A stretch of 64,000 bases of DNA from Desmodesmus armatus. Its lineage: Eukaryota; Chlorophyta; Chlorophyceae; Sphaeropleales; Scenedesmaceae. The DNA is taken from positions 1 to 64,000 of the forward strand of contig VIIQ02000029.1 of assembly GCA_007449985.2 (NCBI GenBank), written 5' to 3'. The notes beneath the pieces were generated by a model. It worked only from the letters and a program-made list of their open reading frames with translations. It was not told the origin of the DNA and searched no databases. The position numbers and the translations under genes were made by a program. This document shows, piece by piece, positions 45,099 through 58,328 of this stretch; position 1 is the stretch's first letter, and every line of letters begins with the position of its first letter.

Positions 45099-47248
45099 TG
45101 TGATATCCCTGCTGCAGCACAAAGCATTGAATCAAGGGTCTGCAGATACCCCTGTCGTGCATGCTGCATTTTGCGTGCAATTCCTCACAGTACGGCCTAA
45201 CAAAGCTCAGCTATCGACTCCCACCCCTCCCCGGCCCTCTTTCCCTGTGGTCTCTGTGCGTCCCTGAACAGGCCTGGTTCCACTTTTGGCCAAAGCCATG
45301 GCAGCAGTAGCATCACGAGTCAGCAAAAACACAGCCCAGCGGCAGCGCAGAGCAAGGCAGCCAGAGTCAGCAGCCGATGCAGCGGCGGCAGCACACGCAA
45401 AAGACTACTTCCCCAATCACCCCGACATTGCTATGGGGATACACCTGCTGTCTTGTTGGAGGGGCCTGGCAGGGAACTGGCCGGGGCCGCTGCTGCGCAC
45501 CAGCAGCAACAGCAGCAGCAGCAGCAGCAGCAGTCTGCAGGAGACAGTGCTGCCGGCATGTGATCTGGCAGTCAACATACTCAAAACCTGGCCACCCAAT
45601 GTAGCAGGGGGGTCAACCAGCACCAGCAGCAGCAGCAACAGCAGCAGCAGTGAGAGGCCGGGCGGACCCATCCCCCGATCACTGGTCACAGACGCGATGT
45701 TTGAAGTTTCGAGCCTGCTGATGACATGCACTCGCAATGAGCTTCTGCATGATAATGGCCCCCTCAGCACATCAGATGACAAGTTTGTCAGGGACTTGTC
45801 AGCGTCAGCAGCGGTACAGCACCTGCTGCTGCTGTATGTGGCCTTTGTCTGCCAGTTGCTGCACAAGCAGCGGCAGGGACTGTCATTGATTAGAGCTAAG
45901 GAGGCAGCAGCAGCGGTGTCAGGATCCAAGGATGTAGCAGCAGCTTCCGCTGCTGCCGAAGCCGCCACCAGCAGCAGCAGCAGCAGCAGCAGCGCAAAGC
46001 AGCAGCAGTACCTTTCCGTCCCAGCACACCACACTGCCGTCCTGGACCTGCTGTGTGTGCCACCGGACAGCGTGGCCATCCAGCAATCAGGCAGTATAGG
46101 TGTAGACTCACTAAGTACCCAGCTACAGGCTGCGCTGAGCATGGTCCAAGAGCTTTTGACAGGGTCGCTGGGGCAGCCGCATGGCCAGGGCCTGTACAGG
46201 GTGCAGGGCCTGCCCAACATTCCTGTTGAGCTGTGTGCCCCGCTGCACTGCATGCTGGCAGAGGCTGCTGCGCTGGCACCGGACCATGTCTTGATCCTGC
46301 ATGGGGTGCTGGTGAACATGCAGATCCTACAGGATGTGTACTTTCGGGTGAGTCATGGGTGCGGGGGTCAAACACTGCTTATGGTTGCAGGATATTGCTC
46401 GCTGACTCAGCCTGGCAGGCTGTGCTGAATGTTCTTGGTGTAGAATTTGGGTTGCCACCTGCACGGGGTGTGTCACTTTGTAAAAATGCCACCGTGGCAC
46501 TTTTATAAAGGCTTTATGAGTGCCCGAAAAAAATTCAGTAATAAGAATTCACTTCTTACATTGAGTCAATGTGAGCGTGTACCTCCTGACAGCCTTGCCC
46601 AGCCCTGATACTATTAGGTCAGTACGGTCTGACCTGCCCTATCGCTTCACTGCCTGTGCCGTGTGTGCAGGCCAAGCTGGGCCCTCCTAGCCTAGTGACT
46701 GGTAACCAGGTGACAGTACCAGCCATTGGCACTGCTTTGGTGGAGTACACCGGCGCACTGGCTGCCTGCTTGCAGCTGATGGGCCCTGCTGTGCTGCATG
46801 CCTACAAACACAGCGGCAAAGAAGGTGTGTGGGTGTCACTTACGTGGTTCTGGCCCCTCCCTTTCCATCTCCCTGACTCTCGGGAGTCAGTGTCACACAC
46901 ATGCCATGTGTGCGGCAGACACACACCCGCAATGGCTGGTTGCGAACCATCTTTGAGCACATGAACCCCTGTCCTTACTGATGTATATCATACTTTGGTG
47001 CTCCGTTCTGTGACCGGCACTCTGTGGGCTACCTGTGGAGTATTTAGTTGCCACCATCAACCATGTGACACTGACAGCGACTGTCCTTGTACTGCATGTG
47101 TATACCTAGGTGACAGGGAGCTGCCTCCTGGAGGTGGTGGCTGCCCCCTGGGCATGGACGGCAAGCCCCTGAAGGGGGCACCACTGCGGGATGCTGCCTT
47201 GAACCTGTTTGGATCCATCACTGTTAAGATAGGCTGCACGCCAGGTGA

Positions 47249-47500
47249 GCACAGCACAGCACAGCACAGCACAGCACAGCACAGCACAGCACAGCACAGC
47301 ACAGCACAGCACAGCACAGCACATCACAGCACAGCACATCACAGCACAGCACAGCACAGCACAGCACAGCACAGCACAGCACAGCACAGCACAGCACAGC
47401 ACAGCACAGCACAGCACAGCACAGCACAGCACAGCACAGCACAGCACAGCACAGCACAGCACAGCACAGCACAGCACAGCACAGCACAGCACAGCACAGC
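47249..47500 (+). repeat. (CAGCA)n pentanucleotide microsatellite, about 50 units
   Basis: Begins five bases into intron 5 of MYND copy C, with two CATCA interruptions near 47322 and 47337. It runs directly into the first 1.84 kb satellite unit. Confidence 0.97.
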
Positions 47501-50500
47501 ACCCATTTGTCGAAGCCAAGGCTAAGCTTTTTCCTATTGATGCACTTGTGCAGAGCTATCTATGTGATACCTGTGTGACAGCCTATGCATTCTTGTGTTG
47601 TGGCTTGGTGCACCAACAAAGGCTGAGCCATACAGAGAAACCCCCCTGGTGCCTGGTTCTATGAATAGGCCCGGGCTGCGTGTGCTGCGCATAAGCACTT
47701 CCCTGGGATTACCCCCCCACACAGACACCATGTGATGCCTGCAGACCTGTACAATCTCTTAGACACTATGCAACTCAGACACAAGGGTATCCTGCCTTTG
47801 TCTCTCTGACCTCCCAGCCACTACAACTGTGTACTGAGTGTGACTCCCAGCTCAGACACTTGGCTCACTGGCTTACCACACCTTGTTGCACCTATGAACA
47901 CCAGAAACATTTGGCAGTTTGTCGCTGCAATTTATGAGCACATTGGGAGCCCTTCCCACACACCCTAATCCCCTGAGCCTAGACAGAGTCACTTCGTCAA
48001 CCTCGGCAGCAAAGTTCGCTCTGCTCCCGGAACACGAGACAAAGAACGGCAGATTGTCTGAAAAGCAAACTGCCCTGGGATACAGCTTGTCTGCGGTCTC
48101 TGATCGCTAAGCCCAGGCCAAGAGACACGGTGTCCTTCCGGGACCGTTGTGCCGAGCCCTATAAAGGCACGGACCGCGATCAGCTCCTCCCTTTCCCCAA
48201 TCTGCCCAGCACCACAAAGCGCGCACACGGCGACCTAATGCCCCCAAGCGACCAGGACGGCAGGAGAACTAGACACTCGGGCGCAGGCAAGTGCAGCTGC
48301 AGCGGCCACTGGTGGTAGCCAGGGGGCGCATATGCAGCACGGTGTGCTCAATGTACAGCCGACACTAGCACAGCTTCGTTCGCGAAGTTGTGCTCTGGCT
48401 GTGACCACCATGCAGTTGCACTGCTTGCGTTCACCAAGCTCACCCAGCTTGCCCAGATCAACATAGAACAACCAAGCACTGACTGCCAGGCATCCAAGTT
48501 TCTCAGCCTTGCGGAGAACTGCTCAACCGTTTTCAAGGGGCACAGCTGCTTGCAAGCACGCTGCTTACACTTGCAACATCTGTGTGACACAGGGTCTGCT
48601 GCAGTACACCCCTGCAGCAGAAGCATTTACATGCCTGCACCTGGCCTGCTGCACATGCCTGCATTTGCCTGCCTATGCTAGCCTGCTGGACAGCCTGTGT
48701 TGCCTCTTAGGTACCCTAAAAACTGTGGCAGCATGCGTGACCTTTCTTTGGTACCCTGCTTTGCTTTACACTTCTGTGCTATGCTTTGCTATGCTTTGCT
48801 GTGCTTTGCATGCCCTAAGTCCCCCAGGCCAGCTGTGCTTTGCTCCGCCCAGAAACAGCACGATCTGCGGGTCAGCATCAGGCGCTGACAGTTTGGCCTG
48901 TGCAATCGTAGGCCACTTGTAGGGCATGCCGCTGAGCAGCGTCAGCGATTGCGCCTACCTGGGGCTGAAGCCCGTTCTCTTACCCCCCGTTAGCACTGTT
49001 CCTCAAACACCATGCCTCCAGCTGGCGGGCATGTGTGAGTTGGGAGGGATCAAGGCACCCCAACGACCCCCCTGACACTAAGCAGTTCTGTGTGCACCAG
49101 TTCTTATGTGCCCTCAGGTACAAAGTCCCCCCACTGTAGCTGCCCTGAGCTCCGAGCCCTCCCTCTCCCCCCGAGTGCTTGACATTGTTTCATGGTAGTA
49201 ACCACACACACGCATGGTGGGGTTGGCTCTGGCCATGTGGCCAGGCCACCCACCTGCGTGGTGTTGTGGCTTGGTCACTAGGTCAACCAACCGGGTCCCG
49301 GGATGGCAGGCGGGGGCCATCCCAGCACAGCACAGCACAGCACAGCACCCATTTGTCGAAGCCAAGGCTAAGCTTTTTCCTATTGATGCACTTGTGCAGA
49401 GCTATCTATGTGATACCTGTGTGACAGCCTATGCATTCTTGTGTTGTGGCTTGGTGCACCAACAAAGGCTGAGCCATACAGAGAAACCCCCCTGGTGCCT
49501 GGTTCTATGAATAGGCCCGGGCTGCGTGTGCTGCGCATAAGCACTTCCCTGGGATTACCCCCCCACAGACACCATGTGATGCCTGCAGACCTGTACAATC
49601 TCTTAGACACTATGCAACTCAGACACAAGGGTATCCTGCCTTTGTCCCTCTGACCTCCCAGCCACTACAACTGTGTACTGAGTGTGACTCCCAGCTCAGA
49701 CACTTGGCTCACTGGCTTACCACACCTTGTTGCACCTATGAACACCAGAAACATTTGGCAGTTTGTCGCTGCAATTTATGAGCACATTGGGAGCCCCACA
49801 CACCCTAATCCCCTGAGCCTAGACAGAGTCACTTCGTCAACCTCGGCAGCAAAGTTCGCTCTGCTCCCGGAACACGAGACAAAGAACGGCAGATTGTCTG
49901 GAAAGCAAACTGCCCTGGGATACAGCTTGTCTGCGGTCTCTGATCGCTAAGCCCAGGCCAAGAGACACGGTGTCCTTCCGGGACCGTTGTGCCGAGCCCT
50001 ATAAAGGCACGGACCGCGATCAGCTCCTCCCTTTCCCCAATCTGCCCAGCACCACAAAGCGCGCACACGGCGACCTAATGCCCCCAAGCGACCAGGACGG
50101 CAGGAGAACTAGACACTCGGGCGCAGGCAAGTGCAGCTGCAGCGGCCACTGGTGGTAGCCAGGGGGCGCATATGCAGCACGGTGTGCTCAATGTACAGCC
50201 GACACTAGCACAGCTTCGTTCGCGAAGTTGTGCTCTGGCTGTGACCACCATGCAGTTGCACTGCTTGCGTTCACCAAGCTCACCCAGCTTGCCCAGATCA
50301 ACATAGAACAACCAAGCACTGACTGCCAGGCATCCAAGTTTCTCAGCCTTGCGGAGAACTGCTCAACCGTTTTCAAGGGGCACAGCTGCTTGCAAGCACG
50401 CTGCTTACACTTGCAACAGCTGTGTGACACAGGGTCTGCTGCAGTACACCCCTGCAGCAGAAGCATTTACATGCCTGCACCTGGCCTGCTGCACATGCCT

Positions 50501-53500
50501 GCATTTGCCTGCCTATGCTAGCCTGCTGGACAGCCTGTGTTGCCTCTTAGGTACCCTAAAAACTGTGGCAGCATGCGTGACCTTTCTTTGGTACCCTGCT
50601 TTGCTTTACACTTCTGTGCTATGCTTTGCTGTGCTTTGCATGCCCTAAGTCCCCCAGGCCAGCTGTGCTTTGCTCCGCCCAGAAACAGCACGATCTGCGG
50701 GTCAGCATCAGGCGCTGACAGTTTGGCCTGTGCAATCGTAGGCCACTTGTAGGGCATGCCGCTGAGCAGCGTCAGCGATTGCGCCTACCTGGGGCTGAAG
50801 CCCGTTCTCTTACCCCCCGTTAGCACTGTTCCTCAAACACCATGCCTCCAGCTGGCGGGCATGTGTGAGTTGGGAGGGATCAAGGCACCCCAACGACCCC
50901 CCTGACACTAAGCAGTTCTGTGTGCACCAGTTCTTATGTGCCCTCAGGTACAAAGTCCCCCCACTGTAGCTGCCCTGAGCTCCGAGCCCTCCCTCTCCCC
51001 CGAGTGCTTGACATTGTTTCATGGTAGTAAAAAAAAAAAGATAAAGATACAGAGACACCCCTTGGTCTCTTAACGCCATAGGACTTCTTCCCATTGGCCA
51101 TTGGTAGTAACCACACACACGCATGGTGGGGTTGGCTCTGGCCATGTGGCCAGGCCACCCACCTGCGTGGTGTTGTGGCTTGGTCACTAGGTCAACCAAC
51201 CGGGTCCCGGGATGGCAGGCGGGGGCCATCCCAGCACAGCACAGCACCCATTTGTCGAAGCCAAGGCTAAGCTTTTTCCTATTGATGCACTTGTGCAGAG
51301 CTATCTATGTGATACCTGTGTGACAGCCTATGCATTCTTGTGTTGTGGCTTGGTGCACCAACAAAGGCTGAGCCATACAGAGAAACCCCCCTGGTGCCTG
51401 GTTCTATGAATAGGCCCGGGCTGCGTGTGCTGCGCATAAGCACTTCCCTGGGATTACCCCCCCACAGACACCATGTGATGCCTGCAGACCTGTACAATCT
51501 CTTAGACACTATGCAACTCAGACACAAGGGTATCCTGCCTTTGTCTCTCTGACCTCCCAGCCACTACAACTGTGTACTGAGTGTGACTCCCAGCTCAGAC
51601 ACTTGGCTCACTGGCTTACCACACCTTGTTGCACCTATGAACACCAGAAACATTTGGCAGTTTGTCGCTGCAATTTATGAGCACATTGGGAGCCCCACAC
51701 ACCCTAATCCCCTGAGCCTAGACAGAGTCACTTCGTCAACCTCGGCAGCAAAGTTCGCTCTGCTCCCGGAACACGAGACAAAGAACGGCAGATTGTCTGG
51801 AAAGCAAACTGCCCTGGGATACAGCTTGTCTGCGGTCTTTGATCGCTAAGCCCAGGCCAAGAGACACGGTGTCCTTCCGGGACCGTTGTGCCGAGCCCTA
51901 TAAAGGCACGGACCGCGATCAGCTCCTCCCTTTCCCCAATCTGCCCAGCACCACAAAGCGCGCACACGGCGACCTAATGCCCCCAAGCGACCAGGACGGC
52001 AGGAGAACTAGACACTCGGGCGCAGGCAAGTGCAGCTGCAGCGGCCACTGGTGGTAGCCAGGGGGCGCATATGCAGCACGGTGTGCTCAATGTACAGCCG
52101 ACACTAGCACAGCTTCGTTCGCGAAGTTGTGCTCTGGCTGTGACCACCATGCAGTTGCACTGCTTGCGTTCACCAAGCTCACCCAGCTTGCCCAGATCAA
52201 CATAGAACAACCAAGCACTGACTGCCAGGCATCCAAGTTTCTCAGCCTTGCGGAGAACTGCTCAACCGTTTTCAAGGGGCACAGCTGCTTGCAAGCACGC
52301 TGCTTACACTTGCAACAGCTGTGTGACACAGGGTCTGCTGCAGTACACCCCTGCAGCAGAAGCATTTACATGCCTGCACCTGGCCTGCTGCACATGCCTG
52401 CATTTGCCTGCCTATGCTAGCCTGCTGGACAGCCTGTGTTGCCTCTTAGGTACCCTAAAAACTGTGGCAGCATGCGTGACCTTTCTTTGGTACCCTGCTT
52501 TGCTTTACACTTCTGTGCTATGCTTTGCTGTGCTTTGCATGCCCTAAGTCCCCCAGGCCAGCTGTGCTTTGCTCCGCCCAGAAACAGCACGATCTGCGGG
52601 TCAGCATCAGGCGCTGACAGTTTGGCCTGTGCAATCGTAGGCCACTTGTAGGGCATGCCGCTGAGCAGCGTCAGCGATTGCGCCTACCTGGGGCTGAAGC
52701 CCGTTCTCTTACCCCCCGTTAGCACTGTTCCTCAAACACCATGCCTCCAGCTGGCGGGCATGTGTGAGTTGGGAGGGATCAAGGCACCCCAACGACCCCC
52801 CTGACACTAAGCAGTTCTGTGTGCACCAGTTCTTATGTGCCCTCAGGTACAAAGTCCCCCCACTGTAGCTGCCCTGAGCTCCGAGCCCTCCCTCTCCCCC
52901 CGAGTGCTTGACATTGTTTCATGGTAGTAACCACACACACGCATGGTGGGGTTGGCTCTGGCCATGTGGCCAGGCCACCCACCTGCGTGGTGTTGTGGCT
53001 TGGTCACTAGGTCAACCAACCGGGTCCCGGGATGGCAGGCGGGGGCCATCCCAGCACAGCACAGCACCCATTTGTCGAAGCCAAGGCTAAGCTTTTTCCT
53101 ATTGATGCACTTGTGCAGAGCTATCTATGTGATACCTGTGTGACAGCCTATGCATTCTTGTGTTGTGGCTTGGTGCACCAACAAAGGCTGAGCCATACAG
53201 AGAAACCCCCCTGGTGCCTGGTTCTATGAATAGGCCCGGGCTGCGTGTGCTGCGCATAAGCACTTCCCTGGGATTACCCCCCCACAGACACCATGTGATG
53301 CCTGCAGACCTGTACAATCTCTTAGACACTATGCAACTCAGACACAAGGGTATCCTGCCTTTGTCTCTCTGACCTCCCAGCCACTACAACTGTGTACTGA
53401 GTGTGACTCCCAGCTCAGACACTTGGCTCACTGGCTTACCACACCTTGTTGCACCTATGAACACCAGAAACATTTGGCAGTTTGTCGCTGCAATTTATGA

Positions 53501-56259
53501 GCACATTGGGAGCCCCACACACCGTAATCCCCTGAGCCTAGACAGAGTCACTTCGTCAACCTCGGCAGCAAAGTTCGCTCTGCTCCCGGAACACGAGACA
53601 AAGAACGGCAGATTGTCTGGAAAGCAAACTGCCCTGGGATACAGCTTGTCTGCGGTCTTTGATCGCTAAGCCCAGGCCAAGAGACACGGTGTCCTTCCGG
53701 GACCGTTGTGCCGAGCCCTATAAAGGCACGGACCGCGATCAGCTCCTCCCTTTCCCCAATCTGCCCAGCACCACAAAGCGCGCACACGGCGACCTAATGC
53801 CCCCAAGCGACCAGGACGGCAGGAGAACTAGACACTCGGGCGCAGGCAAGTGCAGCTGCAGCGGCCACTGGTGGTAGCCAGGGGGCGCATATGCAGCACG
53901 GTGTGCTCAATGTACAGCCGACACTAGCACAGCTTCGTTCGCGAAGTTGTGCTCTGGCTGTGACCACCATGCAGTTGCACTGCTTGCGTTCACCAAGCTC
54001 ACCCAGCTTGCCCAGATCAACATAGAACAACCAAGCACTGACTGCCAGGCATCCAAGTTTCTCAGCCTTGCGGAGAACTGCTCAACCGTTTTCAAGGGGC
54101 ACAGCTGCTTGCAAGCACGCTGCTTACACTTGCAACAGCTGTGTGACACAGGGTCTGCTGCAGTACACCCCTGCAGCAGAAGCATTTACATGCCTGCACC
54201 TGGCCTGCTGCACATGCCTGCATTTGCCTGCCTATGCTAGCCTGCTGGACAGCCTGTGTTGCCTCTTAGGTACCCTAAAAACTGTGGCAGCATGCGTGAC
54301 CTTTCTTTGGTACCCTGCTTTGCTTTACACTTCTGTGCTATGCTTTGCTATGCTTTGCTGTGCTTTGCATGCCCTAAGTCCCCCAGGCCAGCTGTGCTTT
54401 GCTCCGCCCAGAAACAGCACGATCTGCGGGTCAGCATCAGGCGCTGACAGTTTGGCCTGTGCAATCGTAGGCCACTTGTAGGGCATGCCGCTGAGCAGCG
54501 TCAGCGATTGCGCCTACCTGGGGCTGAAGCCCGTTCTCTTACCCCCCGTTAGCACTGTTCCTCAAACACCATGCCTCCAGCTGGCGGGCATGTGTGAGTT
54601 GGGAGGGATCAAGGCACCCCAACGACCCCCCTGACACTAAGCAGTTCTGTGTGCACCAGTTCTTATGTGCCCTCAGGTACAAAGTCCCCCCACTGTAGCT
54701 GCCCTGAGCTCCGAGCCCTCCCTCTCCCCCCGAGTGCTTGACATTGTTTCATGGTAGTAACCACACACACGCATGGTGGGGTTGGCTCTGGCCATGTGGC
54801 CAGGCCACCCACCTGCGTGGTGTTGTGGCTTGGTCACTAGGTCAACCAACCGGGTCCCGGGATGGCAGGCGGGGGCCATCCCAGCACAGCACAGCACAGC
54901 ACAGCACCCATTTGTCGAAGCCAAGGCTAAGCTTTTTCCTATTGATGCACTTGTGCAGAGCTATCTATGTGATACCTGTGTGACAGCCTATGCATTCTTG
55001 TGTTGTGGCTTGGTGCACCAACAAAGGCTGAGCCATACAGAGAAACCCCCTGGTGCCTGGTTCTATGAATAGGCCCGGGCTGCGTGTGCTGCGCATAAGC
55101 ACTTCCCTGGGATTACCCCCCCACAGACACCATGTGATGCCTGCAGACCTGTACAATCTCTTAGACACTATGCAACTCAGACACAAGGGTATCCTGCCTT
55201 TGTCCCTCTGACCTCCCAGCCACTACAACTGTGTACTGAGTGTGACTCCCAGCTCAGACACTTGGCTCACTGGCTTACCACACCTTGTTGCACCTATGAA
55301 CACCAGAAACATTTGGCAGTTTGTCGCTGCAATTTATGAGCACATTGGGAGCCCCACACACCGTAATCCCCTGAGCCTAGACAGAGTCACTTCGTCAACC
55401 TCGGCAGCAAAGTTCGCTCTGCTCCCGGAACACGAGACAAAGAACGGCAGATTGTCTGGAAAGCAAACTGCCCTGGGATACAGCTTGTCTGCGGTCTTTG
55501 ATCGCTAAGCCCAGGCCAAGAGACACGGTGTCCTTCCGGGACCGTTGTGCCGAGCCCTATAAAGGCACGGACCGCGATCAGCTCCTCCCTTTCCCCAATC
55601 TGCCCAGCACCACAAAGCGCGCACACGGCGACCTAATGCCCCCAAGCGACCAGGACGGCAGGAGAACTAGACACTCGGGCGCAGGCAAGTGCAGCTGCAG
55701 CGGCCACTGGTGGTAGCCAGGGGGCGCATATGCAGCACGGTGTGCTCAATGTACAGCCGACACTAGCACAGCTTCGTTCGCGAAGTTGTGCTCTGGCTGT
55801 GACCACCATGCAGTTGCACTGCTTGCGTTCACCAAGCTCACCCAGCTTGCCCAGATCAACATAGAACAACCAAGCACTGACTGCCAGGCATCCAAGTTTC
55901 TCAGCCTTGCGGAGAACTGCTCAACCGTTTTCAAGGGGCACAGCTGCTTGCAAGCACGCTGCTTACACTTGCAACAGCTGTGTGACACAGGGTCTGCTGC
56001 AGTACACCCCTGCAGCAGAAGCATTTACATGCCTGCACCTGGCCTGCTGCACATGCCTGCATTTGCCTGCCTATGCTAGCCTGCTGGACAGCCTGTGTTG
56101 CCTCTTAGGTACCCTAAAAACTGTGGCAGCATGCGTGACCTTTCTTTGGTACCCTGCTTTGCTTTACACTTCTGTGCTATGCTTTGCTATGCTTTGCTGT
56201 GCTTTGCATGCCCTAAGTCCCCCAGGCCAGCTGTGCTTTGCTCCGCCCAGAAACAGCAC
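47501..56259 (+). repeat. Tandem satellite of about 1.84 kb, 4 full units and one partial, in intron 5 of copy C
   Basis: Units start at 47501, 49347, 51246, 53066 and 54906 with ACCCATTTGTCGAAGCCAAG. Spacings are 1846, 1899, 1820 and 1840; the long one contains a SINE fragment. The last unit stops at about 56259 within CAGCA repeats. Copies differ by scattered changes (for example TCTCTGATCG versus TCTTTGATCG, one or two ATGCTTTGCT units). Each unit contains a CTATAAAGG TATA-like site (48159 in unit 1), a conserved plus-strand ORF of 97 codons starting MCSGCDHHAVALLAF (48388-48681 in unit 1), and an overlapping ORF of 88 codons in units 2-5. None matches a family I know. CAGCA runs lie at every unit junction. 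Confidence 0.95.
51031..51101 (-). mobile_element. 5'-truncated SINE fragment in satellite unit 2
   Basis: On the plus strand: an A run, then GATAAAGATACAGAGACACC through CTTCTTCCCATTGGCC. This matches the tail end of the full SINE at 57414-57952. It is flanked by TGGTAGTAA on both sides (51022-51030 and 51102-51110), a 9 bp target duplication. Absent from the other four satellite units. Confidence 0.85.
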
Positions 56260-56275
56260 AGCACAGCACAGCACA
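56251..56275 (+). repeat. Short (CAGCA)n tract at the right boundary of the satellite
   Basis: About four CAGCA units mark the abrupt end of unit 5, where the unit sequence would continue CACGATCTGCGGG. Confidence 0.9.
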
Positions 56276-57413
56276 GGTGCCAGCTGATGTAGCTGCGTGA
56301 CAGTGCATGTGAGTACAGTTCAGGCTGTTGTGATCTGGGATGATCATTTGACGCTGTTGCTTCCTCCACCACTCAATGAGCTGTCTGCTCGTGCTGCTGT
56401 GGTCTGCTGATGTTGCTGCTGCTGCTGCTGCTGCTTGCAGCCGTCCAACAGATGCTGTTGGAAGCATCCCAACCCCGGCAGCACACAACAGCAGCGGTGT
56501 GTGAGGCAGCAGTGCGCGGTGCAGCACGCCACAACCAGATGCCGCCCGGTGGCATACGTATGCTCGCCTCGCTAGCAGTAGACGCAATCGGTCAGATGGC
56601 AACGCCGGACGGCATCAGCAGCAGCAATGCTGCAGGCTGCAGCAGCATAGTGGCAGCAGCAGCGTCAGACAGCAGGAGCCGAGACGCCCTGCTGCTGCAG
56701 TTTGCGCTGATCACTACGCAGCTCAAGTATGCCAGCAGCAGTTGTGGCGGCACCAGCGTTGTGTCAGGCCTTTTCCACCATGTCTTGCAGTCTTGCCGGG
56801 CTGTTGTCCGTTTGGGAAAAGTTGTTGAGGGCAGTGTAGGCATCGACAGCGATACTGGAATCAGCAGGGTCAGCAGCAGCAGTCCTGAGGAGCACAGGGT
56901 GCTGGTGCGGACCATGCTGCCTTGGATCCACCTGTGTGGCCGCTGCCTGTTCTTTGCTGGCAACCAGCTGCTGTTGGCACTGGAGGAACCGGCAGTAACT
57001 GGGCTGGGTCCGAAAGCCCCAAGCATTATGGAGCAGGTGCGAGTCTTAAAATCCCTTCTATTCCCTCTCCTTTCCCGTTTTCAATTGTGCTTTCTGTTGC
57101 TGTTCACGCACACCATCATACTTGGAAAATCAAATCATGCGTGGCACGCTGTTTGATTATGTGTGCTGGGCCCAGCTCTCCGGTAACAGTTCAGAAGCAG
57201 CTGCGTGATCTGCTGCTGTGGCTGTTGTGTGCAGGTGCTGGTGAGCATTATGTGGGTGCTGCTGTTGGTGGGTAACCAGATCCACCATTGCAGCAGCTGC
57301 AGCCGGAAGGGACCTGCATCCTGCAGGGGCCAGGGTAGTCAGCAAGAGAGGCACTTCACAAGCTGCTGGACGACACCCTGCCAACTGTCACAATGCAGTG
57401 GGAGGTGGTGTTA

Positions 57414-57952
57414 AAGGTAAAGATAAAGATACAGAGACACCCCCTTGGTCTCTTAACGCCATAGGACTTCTTCCCATTGGCCTCGCGTCCGTTGAGGACG
57501 GCTCTTCACACCAACACTCCTGGGGGTCTAGGGCAACGGCACTCGTGGCCACATCTCACTCCCCAGGGGCACACCTGGGGGCCGTGTAAACCCACCGAAA
57601 TTCAGGCTGGAGATGTTGTTCGACATGGGAGATTGGATGCTGTAAGGTATCACCCTTGACCCGCTGGGAGAGTCCCCTCAGTCCCGACCTGAGAGAACCT
57701 TGAATCCCTAGGGTAGCACACCCAATAGCGGGCTCCATGCCTTTTCCGGCTGTATTCTGCACCCATTCCTTCCTTTGCCTCTGTGGCAGTAATCAGCATC
57801 AGGGGATCCCTCTCCCTTCACTGCACTTGCCCGGGTCAGCAGCCTGGCCCGGGGTAATATTACCCCCCCTAGGGGGCCGGTGGGTGGGCCGGGATTCGAA
57901 CCCGGGTCTCCCCGACATAAGCCGGGTGCTTTTCCACTAAGCTACCCTACCC
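57414..57952 (-). mobile_element. tRNA-derived SINE inserted in MYND copy C exon 7
   Basis: On the minus strand the element starts with a tRNA-like head (57952 down to about 57880): an A box, TAGCTTAGTGG; a perfect B box, GGTTCGAATCC; and T-stem CCGGG/CCCGG. A 460 bp body of unrelated sequence follows, and the tail is TATCTTTATCTTTAC. It is flanked by a 7 bp direct repeat GGTGTTA (57407-57413 and 57953-57959). Removing it joins family-conserved sequence on either side in phase. The acceptor stem is imperfect and the anticodon arm has a mismatch, so it is not a functional tRNA gene. Confidence 0.88.
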
Positions 57953-58328
57953 GGTGTTAGGAGCTTGGAAGGAAGGTGTCGAGTTCCTACAGGTGATGAT
58001 GGCATCCTCAGGGAATGATGGCAGCAACGTTGCTTGGGGGCATCAGCTGCAGCAGATGCTGCTGAGTGCTGTGCCGGGGAAGACGGCGGCTGCGCTGCGT
58101 GACACCGGTGCTGCTGTGTGTGCTGAGTTCCCGGTGAAGCTGTGCTGCAACAACCCGGGCTGCACGTCCATGGCCAAGGTGGGGGAGATGCTGCTGGGCA
58201 GCAGCTGCAGCGGCTGCAAGGCTGCGAGGTATTGCAGCAAGGCCTGCCAGGGTGCAGCGTGGAAGATGGGGCACAGCAAGGTGTGCAAGCGCATCACCAA
58301 GGCAGCAGCATCAGGGGCAGCACGATAG

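Larger units (their letters stand above)
43764..58328 (+). pseudogene. MYND zinc-finger protein, family copy C, interrupted by a SINE
   Basis: Exons: 43764-43790 (in-frame ATG also at 43755), 43951-44320, 45272-46347, 46671-46824, 47110-47244, 56441-57036, 57235-58328. Exons 1-6 are open and in phase (exon 3 is 359 codons, exon 6 is 199). Exon 7 is broken three ways: a one-base loss near 57285-57290, an in-frame TAG at 57336-57338 in the ancestral frame, and a 539 bp tRNA-type SINE at 57414-57952. After the SINE the frame resumes through GNDGSNVAWGHQLQQMLLSA to an intact MYND finger and a stop at 58326-58328. Intron 2 carries a hAT-like element, and intron 5 is 9.2 kb of satellite. The first six exons could still make a finger-less protein, so a functional product cannot be excluded. 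Confidence 0.65.

Noticed and set aside
47245..47525. Ser-Thr-Ala-Gln-His and Leu-Cys-Ala-Val repeat ORFs
   Set aside because: Translations of the CAGCA pentanucleotide in different frames; no coding meaning.
57880..57952. Stand-alone tRNA gene on the minus strand
   Set aside because: Acceptor and anticodon arms are imperfect and it is the head of a 539 bp element with a target duplication.
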